Shown piece by piece: positions 55,174 to 63,613 of a stretch of DNA of 64,000 nucleotides. A program made the translations under genes and the position numbers. Below the pieces are notes generated by a model. The model did no database searches and was not told where the DNA came from. It worked only from the letters and a program-made list of their open reading frames with translations. Position 1 is the stretch's first letter; each line of letters opens with the position of its first letter. The stretch spans positions 785,851 through 849,850 of the forward strand of contig NZ_BMGP01000001.1 of NCBI RefSeq assembly GCF_014640255.1, read 5' to 3'. The stretch is from Subtercola lobariae. GTDB taxonomy: Bacteria > Actinomycetota > Actinomycetes > Actinomycetales > Microbacteriaceae.

Positions 55174-56015
55174 CCGGCGAGCGCAGGGTCGCCCTTCAGA
55201 AGCGCGGGGCGGGCAAACGCGCGGTCTCTGCCTCCGCTGGCGATAAGCACGATCAGCAGAACGATCCCGGTGATGATCACAATGACGTTGCCGAAGCCCG
55301 CGACCGCAGCGAGTGGGCCACCCGACGGGTACGTCACTTGCAGAAAGATGCTCGGGTCTGTGCTGGCGTGCAGCAGAATCGCAACGATCAGCAGCCCGGT
55401 CACCCGATACGCCAGGTACATCAGCAGGCCGAAGAAGAAGGTGTATCCCACCTGAAGAAGAGTCGCCGGGGCGTTCTGGCCGCCGAGAAAGTTACCACCG
55501 TGTAGCACCGCGAAGAGCGCCGCCGACACCAGCGCGACTGCGATCTCAGGATGCCCGGCCTTCCGCATCAGATTCACCACGAAGCCGCGCGTCAGAACCT
55601 CCTCCGCGAAGCCGATGAGCAGCCCCGTCAGCATCCACGAGAGAACGACGGCTGCACCAGCACGCGCATAGTCGATGGCGGCGAATCGGAGAATGTTCGT
55701 GAGAAGCACCACGGCGATCGCCACCCACATCCAGCCGCGGCCGCGAATCGCCTGCCGGCCGAACAGCTCGCGAAGCCACCCGATCGACCACGCGAAGACC
55801 ACGAGTATGACGCCGCCGATCAGAATCGGCAGGCCCGTGCCGATGAAGATGCCCAAGGCGCTGCCTGCCGCGAGATCGAGCCCGCCGAACACCCAGAACA
55901 CCACCAGTGCGGCGAGCTGGTAGAGGCCGTAGTAGACAAGCACGACGATCAGTGCCTTCCACCACCCGCCCCGTTCCCAGAACCGCTTCCAGGAAGAGAG
56001 AGTGTTGTCGTGCAT
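55164..56015 (-). CDS. CPBP-family intramembrane metalloprotease
   Basis: About 283 aa from ATG 56015; the open frame extends to 56174 but the family begins here. About eight transmembrane helices are predicted. Catalytic motifs are EEVLTRGF (EExxxR), FAVLHGG (FxxxH) and LLHASTDPS (HxxxD), typical of CAAX/bacteriocin-processing (Abi) proteases. Substrate unknown. Its terminus overlaps the DUF6504-like gene. Confidence 0.9.
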   Translation of the reverse strand: MHDNTLSSWKRFWERGGWWKALIVVLVYYGLYQLAALVVFWVFGGLDLAAGSALGIFIGTGLPILIGGVILVVFAWSIGWLRELFGRQAIRGRGWMWVAIAVVLLTNILRFAAIDYARAGAAVVLSWMLTGLLIGFAEEVLTRGFVVNLMRKAGHPEIAVALVSAALFAVLHGGNFLGGQNAPATLLQVGYTFFFGLLMYLAYRVTGLLIVAILLHASTDPSIFLQVTYPSGGPLAAVAGFGNVIVIITGIVLLIVLIASGGRDRAFARPALLKGDPALAGQS

Positions 56016-56158
56016 CGGTCTCTGTCCGGGCGAAAAGAGTCGCTCACATGGCAACCCGCACGGAGATCGTATTCGAATCCTCACAGAAGTCGGCACACCC
56101 GTCGCGTGCCTGGCTTCCGCTGCCTGACACGGCCTCATCTGCGCCGCGATAATGGAGT

Positions 56159-56605
56159 ATGACCTCAGTCGCACTCGCCACCACCTCTACGTTGCTCGGC
56201 AGCTGGATGCTTCGCTCCTACGTCGAGACCGCAGACACGGGCGAGACGCGATTGCCGCTCGGCGAGCATCCACAGGGCTCGATTCTGTACACCGGTGACG
56301 GCCGCATGTCGGCGCAGATACTCAGGTCGACCGATGAGGCCGGCGCCTCAGACAAGGGCCCCGGCACCGACCGCGCCGACGCGTACTTTCTCGCCTACTC
56401 GGCCCGCTTCTGGGTCGACGAGGCCGCGCAGATCGTGACCCACGAGATCGAGATCTCAGCCATTCCGAGCTGGAACGACACCTCCCAGCGCCGCCGCATC
56501 GGCCTGCTTGCCGACGGCTCGCTCACCCTCACCACGGTCGAGCCGGTGGCAACGACCTCAGGCACTTCGCTCGCGACCCTCACCTGGGTGCGCTACCCGG
56601 CCTAA
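56159..56605 (+). CDS. Lipocalin-like (Lipocalin_5) protein
   Basis: 148 aa. The beta-barrel start LLGSWMLRSYVE, then GSILYTGDGRMSAQI and ARFWVDEAAQIVTHEIEISA fit the small lipocalin-like domain family found in bacteria and fungi. Cytoplasmic; ligand unknown. It is divergent from the CPBP gene and 82 nt before the zinc-ribbon gene on the same strand. Confidence 0.85.
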   Translation: MTSVALATTSTLLGSWMLRSYVETADTGETRLPLGEHPQGSILYTGDGRMSAQILRSTDEAGASDKGPGTDRADAYFLAYSARFWVDEAAQIVTHEIEISAIPSWNDTSQRRRIGLLADGSLTLTTVEPVATTSGTSLATLTWVRYPA

Positions 56606-56687
56606 CACCGACTCGGCCTCACGTCGGCTCGGCCTCACGTCGGTCGGCCGAATAAGAGGAGCCCCTCAGAGCACCACCGAACCCACT

Positions 56688-56954
56688 ATGCCGGCCGACG
56701 CACTGGCGACCGACACCACCACCATGCTCACCTGCCAGAGTTGCGGCATGCCCATCGAAACGGGCCCCTATTGCGACCACTGCACCGACGAAGCGGGAAA
56801 CCTGCAGAGCTTCGATGAGCGGTTTCGGCGCATGGCGCTGTGGCAGCAGAAGTCGCACCCGACCGATTCGCCCGAGCAGGTGGAGAAGGCCACGCTCGAG
56901 TACATGGCTCAGCTTCCGGCCTGGCGCGAGCATCCACGGGTCGTGGCACGCTGA
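56688..56954 (+). CDS. Small zinc-ribbon protein
   Basis: About 88 aa from ATG 56688; ATG 56724 is an alternative, and neither has a strong ribosome site. A CxxC-x8-CxxC zinc ribbon is read as CQSCGMPIETGPYCDHC (residues about 16-32). The C-terminal half (TDSPEQVEKATLEYMAQLPAW) is helical. Similar short proteins are annotated putative zinc ribbon; role unknown. It may share a transcript with the lipocalin gene. Confidence 0.75.
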   Translation: MPADALATDTTTMLTCQSCGMPIETGPYCDHCTDEAGNLQSFDERFRRMALWQQKSHPTDSPEQVEKATLEYMAQLPAWREHPRVVAR

Positions 56955-57007
56955 CCGCCCAGGCACCCAGGCACCCAGGCGCCCATGCGCCCAGGCGACT
57001 CCGCTCG

Positions 57008-57072
57008 ACGGAATAGTCCACACGTCGCTGCGCGTGCGCACAGCACGCCGACACGTGTGTGGACTATTCCGT
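57008..57072. repeat. Perfect 16-bp inverted repeat
   Basis: ACGGAATAGTCCACAC at 57008-57023 and its exact complement GTGTGGACTATTCCGT at 57057-57072 enclose 33 nt. It follows a gene by about 50 nt and lies before the DUF4097 promoter, so it is a good terminator or insulator candidate, though without a T-run. Confidence 0.6.
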
Positions 57073-57133
57073 TGCGCGCCGCCAGCCCGCTCGGGCCCCG
57101 GCGACCAGGCGTGCGCTGCAATTCGGCCGAGAA

Positions 57134-57205
57134 ACGCGATATAGCTTGACTTAGCCAGCACCCCCGACCTACGCTGGGCCTACGCAAGACGCGATATAGC
57201 TCGAC
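57134..57205 (+). promoter_or_regulatory. Promoter and paired PadR-type operators of the DUF4097-PadR operon
   Basis: ACGCGATATAGCTTGAC (57134-57150) and ACGCGATATAGCTCGAC (57189-57205) are direct repeats 55 nt apart, differing at one base. The first overlaps the -35 TTGACT (57146-57151), which is 18 nt from the -10 candidate TACGCT (57170-57175); the second lies downstream of it. This placement is typical of repressor sites; the PadR gene at the end of the operon is the obvious binder. Confidence 0.65.
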
Positions 57206-57254
57206 TGCCAGAACCGTGCAGCTCGCAGCACCGCGGCGGTGAGAGGAGTTCAGC

Positions 57255-58109
57255 ATGGCGCTGGAGAAATGGCTCGTGTCTGAGCCGAAAGTCATCGATC
57301 TCGACCTGGTTCGCTCGGTCAAGATCAGCCTGATCGGCGGCAAGATCGACATCATCGGGCACGACGAGCCCGGCGCCCGCGTCGAGGTGCACTCGGTCAG
57401 CGGCAAAGACCTGAAGGTGCAGATCGACGGCGACCACCTCGAAATCGATCACCCGCAGTTGCGGTGGGATAACTTCATCGACGTGTTCGCGTCGTTCCGC
57501 GGCACGGCGAAAACCGACGTGAGCCTGCTGGTTCCCCGCGAGGTTGCGCTCAAGTTCGGCGTAGTGAGTGCAAGCGCGCTCATCTCAGGCCTCACGAGCT
57601 CGGTGAAGATCAATTCAGTGAACGGCGACGTCGTTATCGACGGTGTCACCGGAGACCTCGAGATCAACACGGTCAACGGCGAGATCTCGGTGAGCGATCA
57701 CAGGGGAGACGTCAGCGCCAAAACCGTCTCGGGCGACATCACGGTCAGTGGCGAGGTGGCGAAGTTCTCGGCAGACGGGGTCGCAGCCAACGTCTTCGTC
57801 GACCTCGACGGAACCGTCGACACCATCGACAACAACACCGTCTCGGGTGGCTTCACCGTTCGTTTCGACGACACTCTCGGCGCCCGGTACAACGTCAACA
57901 CTGTTTCCGGCGTGCTGAGCCTCGACGGCAGCGTCTTTCGCGGCATCTACGGCAAGGGCAAGAACTTCACTACTGGTTCGCTGAACGGCCGGTTCGCCGA
58001 GGTGCACGCGAATTCCGTTGCGGGCGACATCACCGCCGTACGACGCTCGGCCGCCGCGCAGGCATACGAGAACCCGGCATACGAGACCCCGGCAGAGGCG
58101 ACAGCGTGA
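57255..58109 (+). CDS. DUF4097-family beta-strand repeat protein
   Basis: 284 aa from ATG 57255 (a second start lies near). After a short lead it consists of repeating beta-strand units such as SVKINSVNGDVVIDGVTGDLEINTVNGEISV, the hallmark of DUF4097/DUF4098 right-handed beta-helix or sheet proteins, sometimes called adhesin-like. No signal peptide or membrane helix is seen. It overlaps the PadR start by 4 nt (GTGA), so the two are translationally coupled. Confidence 0.85.
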   Translation: MALEKWLVSEPKVIDLDLVRSVKISLIGGKIDIIGHDEPGARVEVHSVSGKDLKVQIDGDHLEIDHPQLRWDNFIDVFASFRGTAKTDVSLLVPREVALKFGVVSASALISGLTSSVKINSVNGDVVIDGVTGDLEINTVNGEISVSDHRGDVSAKTVSGDITVSGEVAKFSADGVAANVFVDLDGTVDTIDNNTVSGGFTVRFDDTLGARYNVNTVSGVLSLDGSVFRGIYGKGKNFTTGSLNGRFAEVHANSVAGDITAVRRSAAAQAYENPAYETPAEATA

Positions 58110-58888
58110 CGGGCATCTTCGGCCACGGCGATCTGAGGTTGTACCTGCTTAGTCTGCTGGCCGAGCATCCACGCCACGGGTATGAGCTCATCCAGGCCCT
58201 GAGCGACCGTTTCGGCGGAACCTACAGCCCGAGCGCCGGCACCATCTACCCGCGCCTGGCGAAACTCGAAGACGAAGGTCTGGTCACCAAGAGCACCGAC
58301 GGACGCAAAACCGTCTACTCCATTACTGATGCGGGCCGGGCCGAGTTGGATGCCCGGCGCGACGACCTCGACTCCATCGAGAACAACGTGACCGACTCCG
58401 TGCGGCAGCTCGCCGACGGCCTCCGCGCGGGCGTGAATGACGCCATGCGCAGCCTGCGCGCGGATCTTGCCGCAGCGGCCCAGTCGTCACGGCCAGACCC
58501 GGGCCGCACGTACACCGACACCGGCAGCACCTCGGGCACTCGCGCTTCGGCAGGCGAACGGCCCACCGATCGGCAGCCCAATTACGGCAACGGCGCCGAA
58601 CAATCCACCGGCACCGAGCAATCCACCGGCACCGAGCAGTCCACCGGCACCGAGCAACCCACCGGCACCGAGCAACCCACCGGCACCGAGCAACCCGCCG
58701 ACCAGCGCACTCAGAACGCCGACGCCATCCGCGAAGTAGAACTCGCACTCAACGGCTTTCGCGCCTCGGTTCGGGTCGATCTGCGCAAACATGCTGCCCG
58801 GGCAGCCGTGCCGGCGGCCGCTGTCTCACGGTTCACCTCTGAGCTGAAGCGCATCCAGGCCGAACTGAAGACGAACCTCGGCGCCTGA
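58106..58888 (+). CDS. PadR-family regulator with a hexapeptide repeat linker
   Basis: 260 aa from GTG 58106, overlapping the DUF4097 stop. The winged helix (about 8-85) is a clear PadR type: LYLLSLLAEHPRHGYELIQALSDRF and GTIYPRLAKLEDEGLV. A linker from about 166 holds five exact or near-exact 18-bp units (58604-58693), each encoding STGTEQ or PTGTEQ. The C-terminal 70 residues are helical. It probably represses its own operon. Confidence 0.88.
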   Translation: MTGIFGHGDLRLYLLSLLAEHPRHGYELIQALSDRFGGTYSPSAGTIYPRLAKLEDEGLVTKSTDGRKTVYSITDAGRAELDARRDDLDSIENNVTDSVRQLADGLRAGVNDAMRSLRADLAAAAQSSRPDPGRTYTDTGSTSGTRASAGERPTDRQPNYGNGAEQSTGTEQSTGTEQSTGTEQPTGTEQPTGTEQPADQRTQNADAIREVELALNGFRASVRVDLRKHAARAAVPAAAVSRFTSELKRIQAELKTNLGA

Positions 58889-58926
58889 GCTTCTCGAGGT
58901 TGTCGAGGTTCCTGTAAGCTTTCTCA

Positions 58927-59063
58927 GTGAAGGGGAGTATCCCAGTTCACCGTTGTCGTCAATACGGTTTCCGTCGTCGGGAGCCCGGTTGCGGTGGCAC
59001 GATTCGAGTGTGTAACGAACTCGGCGTGCGGGAGAGACTTTCGCGACTTTGACGCGCGAAAGG
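58927..59063 (+). ncRNA. yybP-ykoY manganese riboswitch before terC
   Basis: The conserved blocks are present in order: AAGGGGAGTA (58930-58939), TTGTCGTCAATA (about 58953) and GAGAGACTTTCGC (59032-59044). Predicted P1 pairs GTGAAGG (58927-58933) with CTTTCGC (59038-59044). The same 3' strand can instead pair as CTTTCGCG (59038-59045) with CGCGAAAG (59055-59062), which hides the ribosome site GAAAGG before the ATG at 59072. Ligand-bound P1 would free it. This is the expected manganese-on design, read directly from the sequence. Confidence 0.85.
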
Positions 59064-59071
59064 CTCACTGA

Positions 59072-60088
59072 ATGACCGCTTTACCCCTCTGGTTCGAGAT
59101 CACGTCGCTAGTGGTGCTGACGCTGATTCTCGTCGGCGACTTGCTGCTGGTGCTGAAGCGCCCGCACATTCCGTCGACGAAAGAGTCGACGCTCTGGGTC
59201 GTTTTCTACGTGGTGCTGGCGCTCATCTTCGCCGGGCTCATGTGGGTCATCGGTGACAGCACGCACGCGGTGGAGTTTCTGGCCGGCTGGGTGACGGAGT
59301 ACAGCCTCAGCATCGACAACCTGTTCGTGTTCGTCATCATCATGGCGCGCTTCGCGGTGCCCCGAAAGCTTCAGCAAGAGGTGCTGATGGTGGGCATCAT
59401 CATCGCCCTGATTCTGCGCGCGATCTTCATCGTGCTGGGCGCGAGCCTGATCGAGAACTTCAGCTGGATCTTCTACATCTTCGGTGCCTTCTTGCTTTAC
59501 ACCGCCATCAAGCAGGCCTTCGGTAAACACGATGATGAAGAGGGTCAGAAAGACAACCTGATCACGCGAATCCTGCGCAAACGCGTGGCTCTCTCACCCG
59601 ACTTCGACGGCACCAAGATTCGCACCACCATCAGCGGCAAGAAGTTCTTCACGCCGATGCTCATTGTGTTCATCGCCATCGGCTCTACCGACTTGCTGTT
59701 CGCGCTCGACTCGATTCCGGCGATCTTCGGCATCACGCAGAGTCCGTTCATCGTGTTCGCGGCGAACATCTTCGCGCTGATGGGCTTGCGCCAGCTCTAC
59801 TTCTTGCTGGGCGGTCTACTCGACAAGCTCGTCTACTTGCACTACGGCATCGCGTTCATCCTCGCGTTCATCGGCGTGAAGCTCGTTTTCCATGCCCTGC
59901 ACGACAACCAATTGCCCTTCATCAACAACGGTGAGGGCATCGACTGGGTACCCGACATCAGCACCTTCGCCTCCCTCGCCGTCATCATTCTTTCGATGGC
60001 CGTAGCGACGGTCGCGAGCCTCATCAAGATGCGCATCGACAGCAACCAAGAGGCGCGCCCGGGAATCAATTCAGACCCGCGCGGTTAG
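59072..60088 (+). CDS. TerC-family membrane protein (Mn2+ exporter type)
   Basis: 338 aa with about nine transmembrane helices. The TerC core includes VEFLAGWVTEYSLSIDNLFVFVII, the acidic, metal-site-like motif of the family, and later IAIGSTDLLFALDSIPAIFGI. TerC/Alx proteins export or manage manganese. The ribosome site is under the riboswitch upstream, which supports that role here. The next gene, leuC, starts 60 nt downstream. Confidence 0.93.
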   Translation: MTALPLWFEITSLVVLTLILVGDLLLVLKRPHIPSTKESTLWVVFYVVLALIFAGLMWVIGDSTHAVEFLAGWVTEYSLSIDNLFVFVIIMARFAVPRKLQQEVLMVGIIIALILRAIFIVLGASLIENFSWIFYIFGAFLLYTAIKQAFGKHDDEEGQKDNLITRILRKRVALSPDFDGTKIRTTISGKKFFTPMLIVFIAIGSTDLLFALDSIPAIFGITQSPFIVFAANIFALMGLRQLYFLLGGLLDKLVYLHYGIAFILAFIGVKLVFHALHDNQLPFINNGEGIDWVPDISTFASLAVIILSMAVATVASLIKMRIDSNQEARPGINSDPRG

Positions 60089-60148
60089 AATGAGCGGATA
60101 GAAACGCACAGTGCGGCGTCTCACGCCCACTCTCGAGAAGGAAGACCA

Positions 60149-61603
60149 ATGTCAGAAGTCAGGGCTCGCACCCTCGCCGAGAAGGTGTGGGATGACCATG
60201 TTGTCGTCAAAGGCGAAGACGGAACCCCTGACCTCCTGTACATCGACCTGCACCTCGTTCACGAAGTCACCAGCCCGCAGGCGTTCGACGGTCTGCGTGC
60301 CGCGGGTCGCCCGGTTCGCCGGCCCGATCTGACCATCGCCACCGAAGACCACAACACACCGACGCTCGCCATCAACCGGCCCATCGCAGACGCCACGAGC
60401 CGCCTGCAGATCGACACGCTGCGCGCCAACGCCAAAGAGTTCGGCGTTCGGCTGCACTCGCTGGGTGACGTGGAGCAGGGCATCGTGCACGTGGTCGGGC
60501 CTCAGCTCGGGCTCACCATGCCCGGCGTCACCGTGGTCTGCGGCGATTCGCACACCTCGACCCACGGTGCATTCGGCGCCATGGCCTTCGGAATCGGCAC
60601 CAGCGAGGTCGAGCATGTGCTCGCCACGCAGACGCTGCCGCTGAAGCCGTTCAAAACGATGGCCATCACCGTCGAGGGCACGCTACGCCCGGGTGTGAGC
60701 GCGAAAGACATCATTCTCGCGGTGATCGCGAAGATCGGCACCGGCGGCGGGCAGGGTTATGTGCTCGAGTACCGCGGCTCGGCCATCCGCGCACTGTCGA
60801 TGGATGGCCGCATGACCGTCTGCAACATGTCGATCGAGGCGGGCGCCCGCGCCGGCATGGTTGCGCCTGACGAGACCACCTTCGAGTACCTGAAGGGCCG
60901 CCCGCACGCGCCCGAGGGCGCCGACTGGGACGACGCAATCGAGTACTGGAAGACGCTGGTCACCGACGACACCGCGGTGTTCGATGCCGAGGTGTTCTTG
61001 AACGCCGACGAGCTCGAGCCCTTTGTGACCTGGGGCACCAACCCGGGTCAGGGAGTCTCGCTGAGCGAGAACGTGCCCGACCCGTCGCTCATCGCCGACC
61101 CGAACGACCGCGCCAACGCCGAACGGGCGCTGGAGTACATGGCTCTCACCGCGAACACCCCGATGAAAGAAATCGCGGTCGACGCGGTGTTCATGGGTTC
61201 GTGTACGAACAGCCGCATCGAAGACCTGCGCGCCTTCGCCTCCATCATCAAGGGTCAGAAGAAGGCCGACAACGTTCGAGTGATGGTCGTTCCGGGTTCT
61301 GCCCGAGTGCGTATCGAGGCAGAAGCCGAGGGTATCGACAAGATCGTCGAAGAATTCGGTGCGGAGTGGCGTTTTGCGGGGTGCTCAATGTGCCTGGGCA
61401 TGAACCCCGACCAGTTGGCGCCCGGCGAACGCTGTGCATCCACCTCGAACCGCAACTTCGAGGGTCGGCAAGGCAAGGGCGGCCGCACCCACCTCGTGTC
61501 GCCGCAGGTCGCCGCGGCAACCGCGATTCGCGGCACGCTCTCGTCGCCGTGGGATCTGCAAGCCGAACTCGCCGATGCCGGCGCTACCTCGAAGGCGGTC
61601 TGA
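60149..61603 (+). CDS. leuC: 3-Isopropylmalate dehydratase, large subunit
   Basis: 484 aa from ATG 60149 after GAAGGAAG. Aconitase-family large subunit: DHNTPT near residue 66, [33 protein letters not shown], and [4Fe-4S] cysteines in [16 protein letters not shown] and [13 protein letters not shown], followed by [12 protein letters not shown]. With LeuD it isomerises 2- to 3-isopropylmalate in leucine biosynthesis. The leuD start lies 2 nt after its stop. Confidence 0.97.
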   Translation: MSEVRARTLAEKVWDDHVVVKGEDGTPDLLYIDLHLVHEVTSPQAFDGLRAAGRPVRRPDLTIATEDHNTPTLAINRPIADATSRLQIDTLRANAKEFGVRLHSLGDVEQGIVHVVGPQLGLTMPGVTVVCGDSHTSTHGAFGAMAFGIGTSEVEHVLATQTLPLKPFKTMAITVEGTLRPGVSAKDIILAVIAKIGTGGGQGYVLEYRGSAIRALSMDGRMTVCNMSIEAGARAGMVAPDETTFEYLKGRPHAPEGADWDDAIEYWKTLVTDDTAVFDAEVFLNADELEPFVTWGTNPGQGVSLSENVPDPSLIADPNDRANAERALEYMALTANTPMKEIAVDAVFMGSCTNSRIEDLRAFASIIKGQKKADNVRVMVVPGSARVRIEAEAEGIDKIVEEFGAEWRFAGCSMCLGMNPDQLAPGERCASTSNRNFEGRQGKGGRTHLVSPQVAAATAIRGTLSSPWDLQAELADAGATSKAV

Positions 61604-61605
61604 TC

Positions 61606-62202
61606 ATGCACGCTGTATCTGTCATCACGGGTGTCGCTATGCCACTGGCGCGCTCGAACGTCGACACCGACCAGATCATTCCGGCCGTGTTCTTGAAGCG
61701 CGTCACAAAGACGGGCTTCGAGGATGCCCTGTTCTACTCGTGGCGCCAAGACCCTGACTTCGTGCTGAACCAGCCCGAGTACACGGGTGCGAAGATTCTC
61801 GTCGCCGGCCCCGACTTCGGCACCGGCTCGAGCCGTGAGCACGCCGTCTGGGCGTTGCGCGACTACGGTTTCGACGCTGTGCTGAGCTCGCGCTTCGGCG
61901 ACATCTTCCGCGGCAATTCGGGTAAGCAGGGGCTGCTCGCGGCTCAGCTCTCTGAGGCCGACATCGAGAAGATCTGGGCCGCCATCGATGAGGCTCCCGG
62001 GCGTGAAATCAGTGTCGATCTGATCACGAAAACCGTGTCTGTAGGCGACCTCCGGCTGCCTTTCGCCATCGATGACTACACTCGGTGGAGGCTGCTCGAA
62101 GGTCTTGACGACATCGGGCTCACTCTGCGAAGTGAGGCAGAGATCACAGAATTCGAAAGCCGCCGCGCGTCATGGCGACCGAAGACCCTCCCAGTGAAGT
62201 AG
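61606..62202 (+). CDS. leuD: 3-Isopropylmalate dehydratase, small subunit
   Basis: 198 aa from ATG 61606, right after the leuC stop. The small-subunit signature is [15 protein letters not shown] near the N-terminus and [21 protein letters not shown] in the middle. It forms the active LeuCD heterodimer. The longer open frame upstream is an overlap with leuC and not part of it. murA starts 13 nt after its stop. Confidence 0.97.
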   Translation: MHAVSVITGVAMPLARSNVDTDQIIPAVFLKRVTKTGFEDALFYSWRQDPDFVLNQPEYTGAKILVAGPDFGTGSSREHAVWALRDYGFDAVLSSRFGDIFRGNSGKQGLLAAQLSEADIEKIWAAIDEAPGREISVDLITKTVSVGDLRLPFAIDDYTRWRLLEGLDDIGLTLRSEAEITEFESRRASWRPKTLPVK

Positions 62203-62215
62203 GCAGCACCCTTTT

Positions 62216-63604
62216 ATGAATACACTCCTCCAAGACGCATCTCTTATGCTCGACGCACAGAAGGCGGCGGCTCGCGTGGGTCTTCTCTCTGACACCATCA
62301 TCGTCAACGGCGGTCGCCCGTTGCGCGGCCGCATCGACGTTCGCGGGGCCAAGAACCTGGTCACCAAGGCCATGGTCGCCTCGCTGCTCGGCGACACGAA
62401 GAGCGTTCTGCGCGACGTTCCCGACATCAGCGATGTGCACGTCGTTTCGCGTCTGCTCGAGATTCACGGTGTCGAGATCACGGGCAGCCCCGAATCGGGC
62501 ACCCTGGTGCTCGACCCGACGAACGTGGCGATTGCCCAGAGTGCCGAGATTGACGCGCTCTCGGGCTCGAGCCGCATTCCGATTCTGTTCTGCGGCCCGC
62601 TGCTGCACCGCTTGGGTCACGCATTCATTCCCGACCTCGGCGGCTGCCGTATCGGCGACCGCCCCATCGACTTTCACCTCGACGCCCTGCGCGCCTTCGG
62701 TGCCGTGGTCGACAAGCTGCCGAGCGGCATCAACATCACTGCTCCCAACGGGTTGAAGGGCGCGAACATCGAGCTGCCCTACCCGAGCGTGGGTGCCACA
62801 GAGCAGGTTCTGCTCACCGGTGTTCGTGCCAAGGGCATCACTGAGCTGAAGAATGCGGCCATCGAGCCCGAGATCATGGATCTGATCGCGGTGCTGCAGA
62901 AGATGGGCGCCATCATCTCCATCGAGCCGAACCGCGTCATCCTCATCGAGGGCGTCGACAGCCTCAAGGGGTATGACCACCGCGCACTGTTCGACCGCAA
63001 CGAGGCCGCGAGCTGGGCATCCGCTGCCCTCGCCACGAAGGGTGACATCTTCTGCGTGGGCGCCAAGCAGCAAGAGATGATGACGTTCTTGAACGTCTTT
63101 CGCAAGATCGGCGGCGACTTCGACATCGAAGAAGACGGCATTCGCTTCTTCCACCCGGGCGGCGACCTCAAGCCGGTCGTCATCGAGACCGACGTGCACC
63201 CGGGCTTCATGACCGATTGGCAGCAGCCGCTCATCGTTGCTCTCACACAGGCCATCGGCACTTCTGTCGTGCACGAGACCGTCTACGAGAACCGCTTTGG
63301 CTTCACCGAGGCCCTGGTCGAGATGGGTGCCGACATCACGGTGCACAAAGACGGGCTCGAGGGCGAAGGCCGTCGGGTTCCACGTCGTGCACTCGAGCAG
63401 GCCGCGGTCATCACCGGGCCCACGAAGCTGCACGGAGCAGACATCGAGGTTCCCGACCTGCGCGGCGGCTTCAGCCACCTCATCGCAGCGCTCACGGCTC
63501 AAGGCCGGTCGCGCGTGAGCAATGTCGGGCTGATCAGCCGGGGCTACGGTGACTTCACCGGCAAGCTCGAGAAGCTGGGAGCAGACTTCTCCTTCGCGGC
63601 ATAA
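62216..63604 (+). CDS. murA: UDP-N-acetylglucosamine 1-carboxyvinyltransferase
   Basis: 462 aa. The enolpyruvyl-transferase fold shows RGAKN near residue 43 (K46-N47, UDP-GlcNAc binding) and the fosfomycin-site loop LGGCRIGDRP with C144, so the enzyme keeps the PEP-attacking cysteine. The last strands (GGFSHLIAALTAQGRSRV) are conserved. It catalyses the first committed step of peptidoglycan precursor synthesis. The N-terminus is about 20 residues longer than the E. coli enzyme. Gene order leuCD-murA-plsC is typical of Microbacteriaceae, as I recall. Confidence 0.96.
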   Translation: MNTLLQDASLMLDAQKAAARVGLLSDTIIVNGGRPLRGRIDVRGAKNLVTKAMVASLLGDTKSVLRDVPDISDVHVVSRLLEIHGVEITGSPESGTLVLDPTNVAIAQSAEIDALSGSSRIPILFCGPLLHRLGHAFIPDLGGCRIGDRPIDFHLDALRAFGAVVDKLPSGINITAPNGLKGANIELPYPSVGATEQVLLTGVRAKGITELKNAAIEPEIMDLIAVLQKMGAIISIEPNRVILIEGVDSLKGYDHRALFDRNEAASWASAALATKGDIFCVGAKQQEMMTFLNVFRKIGGDFDIEEDGIRFFHPGGDLKPVVIETDVHPGFMTDWQQPLIVALTQAIGTSVVHETVYENRFGFTEALVEMGADITVHKDGLEGEGRRVPRRALEQAAVITGPTKLHGADIEVPDLRGGFSHLIAALTAQGRSRVSNVGLISRGYGDFTGKLEKLGADFSFAA

Positions 63605-63613
63605 CGCCTGCCG

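Noticed and set aside
58604-58693. Possible CRISPR array
   Set aside because: The 18-bp units are contiguous without spacers and encode a peptide repeat in frame; there are no cas genes.
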